From contig VEXF01000013.1 of the NCBI GenBank assembly GCA_009391275.1, positions 1 through 43,711 on the forward strand: a DNA stretch of 43,711 nt, given 5' to 3'. This stretch comes from SAR202 cluster bacterium AD-804-J14_MRT_500m (GTDB taxonomy: Bacteria > Chloroflexota > Dehalococcoidia > UBA3495 > GCA-2712585). This document shows, piece after piece, positions 16,611-23,673 of this stretch. Positions within the stretch are counted from its first letter, which is position 1. Every line of letters begins with the position of its first letter. A program made the translations under genes and the position numbers. A model generated the notes under the pieces. It was not told where the DNA came from, did no database searches, and saw nothing but the letters and a program-made list of their open reading frames with translations.

Positions 16611-16687
16611 TGGTGACCCGCCTGGGACTTGAACCCAGAACCTATTGATTAAGAGTCAATTGCTCTGCCAAATTGAGCTAGCGGGCC
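16611..16687 (-). tRNA. tRNA-Lys(CTT)
   Basis: A complete 77-nt tRNA with encoded CCA. Acceptor GGCCCGC pairs with GCGGGTC; the anticodon stem-loop ATTGA-CTCTTAA-TCAAT gives CTT, reading AAG. D and T arms are regular. Confidence 0.95.
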
Positions 16688-16748
16688 ACGGGCCGGAATT
16701 ATAGCATAGCCAGGATTCTCTCTAGGAACACCGTCACAATGCCGAGCC

Positions 16749-16778
16749 TTGAGAGACCCCCAGTAACACGAATATAAT
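16749..16778 (+). promoter_or_regulatory. Promoter of the thiL operon
   Basis: TTGAGA (16749-16754) and a perfect TATAAT (16773-16778) are 18 bp apart. Transcription would start near 16785, at or a few bases before the thiL start codon, giving a leaderless or nearly leaderless mRNA. Confidence 0.6.
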
Positions 16779-16787
16779 CAGGTCGTG

Positions 16788-17786
16788 ATGAAGATAAGTG
16801 ACCTAGGAGAATTCGGCGTTATCGATAGGCTGTCATCGTATATTCATGCCCGAAATACTGAGAGTTACGATTTGTTAGGGTATGAACTAATCGTGGGTGT
16901 GGGTGACGATACAGCTATCTGGAAGCCAGGATCAGGAATCGAATTGGCGACTACGGATACCATGGTAGAAGGAGTTCATTTTCACCAATACACTACTTCC
17001 TGGTACGATCTCGGGTGGAAAGTTATGGCAGCCAACGCTAGTGACATCGCCGCAATGGGTGGGCTTCCATTATACGCGATGGTGACGTTGGGGCTCCCCG
17101 CGGAGACCGATGTTGCTGATGTCGACGAACTCTATAAAGGGATATTAGACTTCGCAGACAAGTGTCAAATTAAGATCGTGGGTGGTGATATGGTTCGATC
17201 AAGTTTCATATTCATCACAATTTCACTCACAGGGGCTACAGACCTCTCGGCAATGCTCCGTACAAACGCACAAATAGGTGATCAAATAGCGATCATCGGA
17301 CAATTAGGGCTATCAGGCGCAGGATTGAAGCTAATTCAAGGATCATTGAACCTGGAAAATGGCTCAGATCGTCTTATAGCAGCCCATAAAACACCTTATC
17401 CTCTAATAGACCAAGGACGCATTCTCGCATCTATAGGTATAAAAGCTGCCATGGACGTAAGTGACGGACTCGTCGATGATTTGGGAAAGCTGTGCATAGC
17501 TAGTGACGTCTCGGCGAGAATAGATTCTACCCAAATCCCTATAGACTCAAGCCTCAAGAAATTTTTTCCAGACGAATATATGAACATGGTGCTATATGGC
17601 GGTGAGGATTACGCTCTCATATTCTGTGCCCCTCCTCCAATTATGGAACGTGCTCTTTCTAAGCTATCTGGGCAAAGTACTGTGATAGGCGAGATGCTAT
17701 CGGGATCCCCCGGACAAGTGTTTATAATTGGAACGGACGGCAACGAGATAAAGGCGAACCGAAGCGGATGGGATCACTATAGGTAA
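16788..17786 (+). CDS. thiL: Thiamine-monophosphate kinase
   Basis: The 332-residue enzyme phosphorylates thiamine monophosphate to the active cofactor TPP using ATP. It shows the ThiL pattern: GEFGVIDRL at the N terminus, VGVGDDTA, ATTDTMVEGVHF, ANASDIAAMGG, then GGDM, MDVSDGL and GGEDYAL. Length is normal for the AIRS/PurM-like family. The start could be GTG at 16785 or ATG at 16788; the ATG is used here because the promoter and AGG spacing fit it better. It leads an operon with tsaE, tsaB and ndk. The thiE gene further on provides the substrate of this kinase. Confidence 0.95.
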   Translation: MKISDLGEFGVIDRLSSYIHARNTESYDLLGYELIVGVGDDTAIWKPGSGIELATTDTMVEGVHFHQYTTSWYDLGWKVMAANASDIAAMGGLPLYAMVTLGLPAETDVADVDELYKGILDFADKCQIKIVGGDMVRSSFIFITISLTGATDLSAMLRTNAQIGDQIAIIGQLGLSGAGLKLIQGSLNLENGSDRLIAAHKTPYPLIDQGRILASIGIKAAMDVSDGLVDDLGKLCIASDVSARIDSTQIPIDSSLKKFFPDEYMNMVLYGGEDYALIFCAPPPIMERALSKLSGQSTVIGEMLSGSPGQVFIIGTDGNEIKANRSGWDHYR

Positions 17787-18263
17787 ATGAAAACAACATT
17801 GCACCTATCCAGCCGATGCCCAGAAGAGACCCAAAATATCGGACGTCTTCTCGGACAAGGCTCAAACCCTGGCGACACGTTTCTGCTTACTGGTCCTTTG
17901 GGAGCTGGCAAAACATGTTTAGTCCAAGGAATTGCCTGGGGATTAGGGGTAGTTGAATATGCAAGGAGTCCTACGTTTGTGCTCATTACCAGATATCAAG
18001 GTAGAGTCCCTATATACCACGCGGACTTGTATAGAATAGAAGATCCTCAGGAAGCAGAAGATTTGGGATTAGAGGAGTACATTAATAGCCAAGGTATATG
18101 TGTCGTAGAGTGGGCCGATCGTGCACCACAGCTATTCCCAGATTCTTGTATGTGGATCGAATTAACATATGGGAAAACAGAGCTAGATAGAAACCTTGTT
18201 ATAACGGCTGAGCCGGATAGTGCAACAAAGCTTTTGGGCGCTCTGAACGCGAAACAAACGTAA
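17787..18263 (+). CDS. tsaE: tRNA t6A biosynthesis ATPase TsaE
   Basis: The 158-residue P-loop protein has Walker A GPLGAGKT (about 35-42), the SPTF motif (SPTFVLITRY), HADLYRI and VEWADR, all typical of TsaE. It supports the TsaD-TsaB complex in making threonylcarbamoyl-adenosine at position 37 of ANN-decoding tRNAs. Its ATG directly follows the thiL stop codon without a gap, and tsaB follows five bases after its end, so the three are co-translated. Confidence 0.95.
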   Translation: MKTTLHLSSRCPEETQNIGRLLGQGSNPGDTFLLTGPLGAGKTCLVQGIAWGLGVVEYARSPTFVLITRYQGRVPIYHADLYRIEDPQEAEDLGLEEYINSQGICVVEWADRAPQLFPDSCMWIELTYGKTELDRNLVITAEPDSATKLLGALNAKQT

Positions 18264-18268
18264 CTCCT

Positions 18269-18952
18269 ATGCTACTTGCTATAGATACTTCATCCCGATA
18301 CGCTGGCGTATCTCTTTGCGACGATGGGACACCTCTGATCTCACAATCGTGGCATTCCAGCCGAAATCACACAAAAGAGTTAACTCCCGCAATACAGCAC
18401 ATATTGAAGACTACGGCAATAAATCTCAGCGACTTGGAAGGCATATGCGTGGCTCTAGGTCCAGGTGGGTTTAGTGCATTGCGCGTAGGATTAAGTGTTG
18501 CCAAAGGGTTTGCGCTAGCTTTAAAGCTACCTTTATTTGGAATTACCACACTGGAAGCGGAGGCCTTCCATTACAGATCTCTAGGCAGACCAGTCTGCTC
18601 GCTCTTGTCAGTAGGGAGAGGTGAGGTTGCCTATTCTATCTTCAACATCGACGAATGTATAAGGCAACCCGAAATCAAAGCACCTGATGAGATTCCGGTG
18701 CTGGCACCGGAAAATACTGTATTTTGCGGAGAAGGGCTGAACGAATGCCAAAATCGGCTTGAATTGAATCTTGGTGAACATCAATTAATTGCTGAATATT
18801 CTGGTACAACTACAAGGCTTAACGCTCTGGCAACCATAGGGGAAGGCCGGCGGAAAATAGACGATCCGGACAACGCTGCCACATTACAACCGTTGTACCT
18901 GAGGAGCCCTAGCATCTCTACTCCCAACCCACCACGTAAAATAAAACTATGA
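18269..18952 (+). CDS. tsaB: tRNA t6A biosynthesis protein TsaB
   Basis: The 227-residue ASKHA-fold protein opens with LAIDTSSRYAGVSL and has GPGGFSALRVGLSVAKGFALAL, the TsaB hallmark. It is the non-catalytic scaffold that pairs with TsaD. TsaD itself is not in the window. The C terminus is Pro/Lys-rich and variable, as in other members. Confidence 0.95.
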   Translation: MLLAIDTSSRYAGVSLCDDGTPLISQSWHSSRNHTKELTPAIQHILKTTAINLSDLEGICVALGPGGFSALRVGLSVAKGFALALKLPLFGITTLEAEAFHYRSLGRPVCSLLSVGRGEVAYSIFNIDECIRQPEIKAPDEIPVLAPENTVFCGEGLNECQNRLELNLGEHQLIAEYSGTTTRLNALATIGEGRRKIDDPDNAATLQPLYLRSPSISTPNPPRKIKL

Positions 18953-18974
18953 ATCATTTAAGAAAGTAGGAAGA

Positions 18975-19439
18975 TTGAACAACTCAACTCAGCAAACTCT
19001 AGTACTAATCAAACCTGACGGAGTTCAGAGGGGACTGATCGGGACTATAATTTCTCGTATGGAAGCCCGTGGTTTGAAAATAGTGGCAATGAAGTTAAAG
19101 ACCGTAGACAGGAACCTGGCAGGACAGCACTACGGTATCCATCGCGAGCGGCCTTTCTTTCCTGGTTTAGTAGAATTCATCACATCAAGCCCGATCGTTG
19201 CTATGGTTCTGGAAGGCCCAAATGCCGTAGAACTAGTTCGCAATACCATGGGCGTCACCAACCCCACAGAAGCTGCCCCCGGAACTATCAGAGGTGATTT
19301 AGGGGTGAACATCGGCCGAAATCTCATCCACGGGTCTGACTCCCCCGAAAACGCTACGGGCGAAATAGCATTATTTTTTGAATCTAGTGAGATTTGTGAA
19401 TACGATAAAACTATAGATCCTTGGATTATTGAACCCTAA
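18975..19439 (+). CDS. ndk: Nucleoside diphosphate kinase
   Basis: The 154-residue enzyme balances NTP pools by a phospho-His intermediate: the active-site His sits in NLIHGSDSPENA. It starts with a TTG behind AGGAAG, then TLVLIKPDGVQRGLIG. It lies 22 bp after tsaB. Its 3' end overlaps the end of rsfS on the other strand by 14 bp. Confidence 0.95.
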   Translation: MNNSTQQTLVLIKPDGVQRGLIGTIISRMEARGLKIVAMKLKTVDRNLAGQHYGIHRERPFFPGLVEFITSSPIVAMVLEGPNAVELVRNTMGVTNPTEAAPGTIRGDLGVNIGRNLIHGSDSPENATGEIALFFESSEICEYDKTIDPWIIEP

Positions 19440-19770
19440 CAACCTCATGCGCACGGGACCACAGTTCTTCTAAGCTATAAAATTCCCGGTCTGCCTCACC
19501 GAACAGATGGACAACGACATCACCAAAATCCAACAACTGCCAGCCGGAGTCTGACGCGCCTTCCCCATGACTCAAAGGGACGCCTACGTCTTTAAATTTC
19601 TTTACCATATCTTCTCTCAAGGCACGTGCCTGCCTAGATGTGGTGGTTGTAAGGATAACGAAATAGTCAGCGAATGCTGACAGATCCCTGATATCAAGAA
19701 GAACTATATCCTCCGCCTGTAGGTCGGAAGCTATGTCGACTAATTTATGCCCCTTCTCAACTGGAGTCAG
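19426..19770 (-). CDS. rsfS: Ribosomal silencing factor RsfS, non-canonical start
   Basis: The 114-residue protein binds L14 of the large ribosomal subunit and blocks subunit joining in poor conditions. Family features are all present: VDIASDLQAEDIVLLDIRDL, ADYFVILTTTTSRQARA, then WQLLDFGDVVVHLF and REFYSLEELW. Standard start codons would truncate it to 64 residues, losing the N-terminal half. Upstream the frame stays open to a stop at about 19800, and the only sensible starts are CTG at 19770 or ATT at 19773, both behind AAAGGGG. ATT start codons are known for infC and repress its own translation, so similar regulation is possible. I choose CTG; the exact start needs N-terminal data. Confidence 0.85.
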   Translation of the reverse strand: MTPVEKGHKLVDIASDLQAEDIVLLDIRDLSAFADYFVILTTTTSRQARALREDMVKKFKDVGVPLSHGEGASDSGWQLLDFGDVVVHLFGEADREFYSLEELWSRAHEVVRVQ

Positions 19771-20099
19771 AATAAAGCCCCTTTCTAAGCAGGTAAATTA
19801 TAGGTTTCAATTCGATCTTATACAATCTAATCTAATCAATTTCTTGGCGGACAACATAGCGCGTGGATCTACGTTGTCCGCCGTCGAAAACTAAAAGTCT
19901 CTCTTTTGTTTATTCTTAAATACTGACTTAAGATCAACGGTTATAAATGACAAAAGACTGCCCCAAAGTCACCTAAAAACATCTGTGACTAGCCGGTCAT
20001 CTAGGCATCATTACAAAGGACTCAAGATCAATTGTATGTTGGTTTCAAATCAGCACCTCATTGCCGCGTACAAGATGCTTATGTTAGCCTGATATCACG
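19771..20099. other. Divergent intergenic region rsfS/mnmA
   Basis: No gene. The region holds the strong hairpin described separately. Upstream of mnmA a TATGTT at 20080-20085 is a weak -10 candidate with no good -35. Confidence 0.5.
19846..19882. other. Long perfect hairpin between rsfS and mnmA
   Basis: GGCGGACAAC (19846-19855) pairs exactly with GTTGTCCGCC (19873-19882); after one A-C mismatch, three more pairs (TAG/CTA) extend the stem. The loop is 9 nt. No T-run follows on either strand, so it is not a standard terminator. A regulatory RNA element, operator or protein-binding inverted repeat is possible. Confidence 0.7.
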
Positions 20100-21221
20100 A
20101 TGATTAATCACACAAAAGCGAAGGTTGTTGTAGCGATGAGTGGAGGCGTCGATTCATCGGTGACCGCCCTCCTGCTCCACCGTGCAGGATATCAAGTCAT
20201 AGGCGTAACACTCCGATTGTATAACATTGATCAGAGCAAGTTACCAAGCTACTACCAAGGTTGTTGCACTTTGGACGATGTAGAAGACGCTCGCCGTGTT
20301 TGCGGGATTCTCCAGGTGCCGCATTACGTATTAGACATGCAGCGTGAATTTAAATCCCACGTTATTGATTATTTCTTAGAAGAATACCGCAATGGCAACA
20401 CACCGCATCCATGTATAGCTTGCAACGACAAGATTAAGTTCGCATTTCTTGCCCAACGGGCAGAGTTCTTAGGGGCCGAATACGTCGCGACAGGACACTA
20501 TGCCCGGATACAAAATCAAGATGGATATCATCATCTGTTAAAAGGTCTAGACACAAAAAAAGATCAGTCTTACGTGCTCTATGGAATGGGACAGGAGGAG
20601 TTACAACGGACACTAATGCCAGTTGGCTGGTACGGTAAGAAGGATATCCGGTCTTTGGCAACTGATGCCGGATTCCCCAATGCAGACAAACCTGACAGTC
20701 AAGACATATGTTTCATTCCTTTAGGAGATTACCGCAAGTTCATTCAAGAGCAAATTACACCAAAACCTGGCCGCCTGATAAGCACAGATGGTGTAGAAAT
20801 AGGGCGACACCTTGGCATAGAGATGTTCACTGTAGGACAACGAAAAGGCTTAGGGGTATCGTCCTCAACGCCATTGTACGTTACATCGATCGACCCCAAA
20901 AGCGGCGACGTGACAGTTGGATCTGAAGAAGACCTATACCAAGATATTTTACCAATGTCACACGTAAATTTTGTCAGTGGGATCCCACCAATTGATGGCT
21001 CCCCGGTATCCGTGAAAATCAGGTACAAATCTCCTGAAGTGCCCGCCATATTTTTTCAGGAACAAGGTGGAATGCATCTCCGATTTAACAATCCCCAGAG
21101 AGCAGTCACTCCCGGACAAGCGGCGGTTCTGTACGACAACGACGAAGTGTTGGGAGGAGGTCGTATATCACGTCTTCCACAAAAATTAATGGTTACTGAT
21201 ACTCAGAGTATCCATGCCTGA
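20100..21221 (+). CDS. mnmA: tRNA-specific 2-thiouridylase MnmA
   Basis: The 373-residue enzyme puts sulfur on U34 of Glu, Gln and Lys tRNAs. It has the ATP pyrophosphatase loop SGGVDSS (13-19), the catalytic Cys pair in HPCIACN and SQDICF, and the GHYAR and KKDQSYVL elements. Length matches the family. The ATG has no good ribosome binding site. It overlaps rnhB by 8 bp, suggesting coupled translation. Confidence 0.95.
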   Translation: MINHTKAKVVVAMSGGVDSSVTALLLHRAGYQVIGVTLRLYNIDQSKLPSYYQGCCTLDDVEDARRVCGILQVPHYVLDMQREFKSHVIDYFLEEYRNGNTPHPCIACNDKIKFAFLAQRAEFLGAEYVATGHYARIQNQDGYHHLLKGLDTKKDQSYVLYGMGQEELQRTLMPVGWYGKKDIRSLATDAGFPNADKPDSQDICFIPLGDYRKFIQEQITPKPGRLISTDGVEIGRHLGIEMFTVGQRKGLGVSSSTPLYVTSIDPKSGDVTVGSEEDLYQDILPMSHVNFVSGIPPIDGSPVSVKIRYKSPEVPAIFFQEQGGMHLRFNNPQRAVTPGQAAVLYDNDEVLGGGRISRLPQKLMVTDTQSIHA

Positions 21222-21849
21222 TCTTGAAAAAGAACAATCTCTCCTGCGACTTGGCTATAGCCAAGTCGCAGGGGTGGATGAAGTGGGTAGAGGACCACTG
21301 GCAGGACCAGTTCTAGCCGGAGCGGTAATCCTAGATCCAGACATTGATCCTTCGGTTCCCTGGCTTAGACTAGTGAATGATAGCAAAAAATTAACACACC
21401 TCCAACGACTACGCGCCAACGACATTATTCGGACTAAATCCTTGGCAGTATCTTTAGGCAAATGCGAATCTGGGGAAATAGACTACTTAGGAATCTCCAA
21501 AGCCTGCAAGGTCGCGATGACCCGGGCTATTCAGGGCCTTAATGTAACCCCGGATTACCTGCTCATAGACTACGTTGAACTAGCGGAGGCCAATATCCCC
21601 TACACCGCGATACCAGGAGGTGACGGCAAATCCTATTCAATCGCAGCCGCGTCAATAGTAGCTAAGGTTGCTCGAGATGAGATGATGGTGGCCGCCAACG
21701 ATACCTTTCCCGGTTATTATTTCCACCGCCACAAGGGTTACGGTACAGCACGACACATGGAAATGTTAAATCGTTTGGGGCCCAGTCCAATTCATCGACG
21801 TTCATTTGCCCCAGTCAGACTGTCATTAGAATCCATTCGAGACTCTTAG
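21214..21849 (+). CDS. rnhB: Ribonuclease HII
   Basis: The 211-residue enzyme cuts RNA in RNA-DNA hybrids and single embedded ribonucleotides. AGVDEVGRGPLAGPV holds the first acids (D, E), with LLIDYVELA in the middle and KVARDEMM later; the GR(G)-type substrate-sensing motif is intact. The ATG lies inside the end of mnmA. Confidence 0.95.
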   Translation: MPDLEKEQSLLRLGYSQVAGVDEVGRGPLAGPVLAGAVILDPDIDPSVPWLRLVNDSKKLTHLQRLRANDIIRTKSLAVSLGKCESGEIDYLGISKACKVAMTRAIQGLNVTPDYLLIDYVELAEANIPYTAIPGGDGKSYSIAAASIVAKVARDEMMVAANDTFPGYYFHRHKGYGTARHMEMLNRLGPSPIHRRSFAPVRLSLESIRDS

Positions 21850-21981
21850 TTTTCGATTTTGCCACAGCGGGGATAATCAGTGCTTCAGTATTGCTAATCC
21901 AAAACTTGTAACAATTTTATAATTCATAGCATACGCTGATCTAACCACACATAATAGTAAAACTAGCTTAGAAAGAACCCC

Positions 21982-22959
21982 ATGGATCACCCAAGCCTTT
22001 ACCAGCAACACCTAGAAACAATCCGCCGAAGTTGTGCGGCTCTTGGGATCAAGGGCACCGATACAATCCCTGGAGAACCCGGTGCCCGCATTCTCATAGA
22101 ATTGGCTTCCCGACTACCGGGACCACCTTTGGAAACCTATGACGAGAGCGATACTTGGTCTATGGAGGACTCAACCTCCCTAATATTTTGCATCAGGGCA
22201 TCACTAGAATTCTTATCTCAGAGAAAGCATTTCAGCGAACTCGGAGAGCGCATTACCTCGGGAATTTTAACCACGCTTGACTCATTAGAGGCGAATTTAA
22301 GCTTTCAAATACGCAGAAAAGTAAGAGATCAAGTATACGGACTGTATGTTATTATTGACCCCCTTATAACTGGCGGAAGGGATCCATTGAGGATTGCCGA
22401 AGATAGTATAAAAGGTGGCGCAAGGATCCTCCAATTAAGGGATAAAAAGCGGGATAAGGGCGAAGGCTTAGATTTAGCAAACAAGATTAAAGAACTATGT
22501 GATGATTCTGGCGCCTTGCTTATCATCAACGATCACGCGGATGTAGCAGCTGTAACAGAGGCACACGGAGTTCACGTAGGCATCCATGACCTCCCCGTTT
22601 CTGAAGTACGGAAGACACTATCCAATAACCAGATCATTGGCAGATCTAGCCATCTAATAGCAGAAGCCTTGCAGGCCGACCAGGAAGAGGCGGACTATAT
22701 AGCCGTAGGTGCGATGTACCCCACAGGTTCAAAGAACCAACCCATAGTTGGCGGACCGGCACTTCTGCGTGTTGTAAAAGCTAGCGTCTCGCCGCCGGTG
22801 GTCGCTATTGGAGGAATTACAACTGAGCGAATACCCGAAGTCGTGGATTCTGGTGCAGATGCGATTTGCGTAATTAGCGCAGTCGGTTTGGCTCGAAATC
22901 CAATGGCTACAACACAGGAACTCGTCCATACCATCATCCAAGCTGGCGGGAGAGCTTAA
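21982..22959 (+). CDS. thiE: Thiamine-phosphate synthase with N-terminal extension
   Basis: Residues ~118-325 are ThiE, joining HET-P (thiazole phosphate) and HMP-PP (pyrimidine diphosphate) to thiamine phosphate: GARILQLRDK, LIINDHADVA, GVHVG, RSSH, DYIAVGAMYPTGSK and VVAIGGI are in order. GVHVGIHDLP has His where most have GQED. The first 115 residues are an acidic, helical extension that I do not recognise as a domain; it may serve a different protein interaction. The end overlaps the translin-like start by one base (TAATG), so the two are coupled. Confidence 0.9.
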   Translation: MDHPSLYQQHLETIRRSCAALGIKGTDTIPGEPGARILIELASRLPGPPLETYDESDTWSMEDSTSLIFCIRASLEFLSQRKHFSELGERITSGILTTLDSLEANLSFQIRRKVRDQVYGLYVIIDPLITGGRDPLRIAEDSIKGGARILQLRDKKRDKGEGLDLANKIKELCDDSGALLIINDHADVAAVTEAHGVHVGIHDLPVSEVRKTLSNNQIIGRSSHLIAEALQADQEEADYIAVGAMYPTGSKNQPIVGGPALLRVVKASVSPPVVAIGGITTERIPEVVDSGADAICVISAVGLARNPMATTQELVHTIIQAGGRA

Positions 22960-23621
22960 TGCCGTCAACGCATGCTAATCACTTCTCGGAGATCTCGGAC
23001 AAAGCATTAGGCGAATTCACAAAAAAACACGAAACAAGGGAACGTGGTCTTCAAATTTCACGACTAGTGATACGGCTCTCGGCCAATGCTGTGCGAGCCG
23101 TTCATCGTGGTGAATATGAGAAAGCCGAGACCCTGATCGCCGAAGCCCGCACATCGCTGCAAGATACAAGATCTATCCTAAGCAACAATCCAGACATTTA
23201 CTATGCCGGATATCTAGCTGATGCACGTAAAGAATTCTCCGAAGCTAATCTCACACTAGCGCTCTTGTCTGGTAGACGAATGCCCAATCCAGAAGATATA
23301 GACGTAGATATAACCGCATTTTTGAAGGGACTCGGAGATGCTGCCGGAGAAATCCGGAGATATATTTTGGACTCACTTAGAAAAGACAATTGGGATCAAT
23401 GCGAAGACCTAATGGAGGTAATGGACGAGTTATATGGACTTTTAGTGACCATGGATTTCCCGGAAGGAGTGACCGGTGGGCTGAGGCACACCACGGATAT
23501 GGTGAGGGGAACTTTAGAGCGAACCCGAGGGGACTATACCATGGCGCTGCGACAGCGTGAATTGGAGCAAAAACTTTCGTCTTGGGAAAGATCCTTCAAG
23601 ACCAGAGGCTCTAACAATTAA
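22959..23621 (+). CDS. Translin/TRAX-like protein
   Basis: The 220-residue, almost fully helical protein fits the translin family (PF01997), best known in eukaryotes (C3PO) and archaea. YLADARKEFSEANL carries E92-x-x-E95, the pair of acids seen in TRAX, and GLGDAAGEIRRYI (D127, E131) aligns with the second conserved helix. In TRAX those acids cut RNA, so a nuclease is possible here; translin lacks them. It is coupled with thiE and lies 52 bp before hppA. No bacterial function is known to me for this family. Confidence 0.75.
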   Translation: MPSTHANHFSEISDKALGEFTKKHETRERGLQISRLVIRLSANAVRAVHRGEYEKAETLIAEARTSLQDTRSILSNNPDIYYAGYLADARKEFSEANLTLALLSGRRMPNPEDIDVDITAFLKGLGDAAGEIRRYILDSLRKDNWDQCEDLMEVMDELYGLLVTMDFPEGVTGGLRHTTDMVRGTLERTRGDYTMALRQRELEQKLSSWERSFKTRGSNN

Positions 23622-23673
23622 GACTTTTTACCCCTAGTAGAAAACCGTCAAAAAGGAGATTGTTTAAAGAATT

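Noticed and set aside
16741..16790. TPP riboswitch upstream of thiL
   Set aside because: There is no room for an aptamer between the promoter and the start codon, and no conserved TPP motif is visible. The same was checked upstream of thiE (21850-21981) with a negative result.
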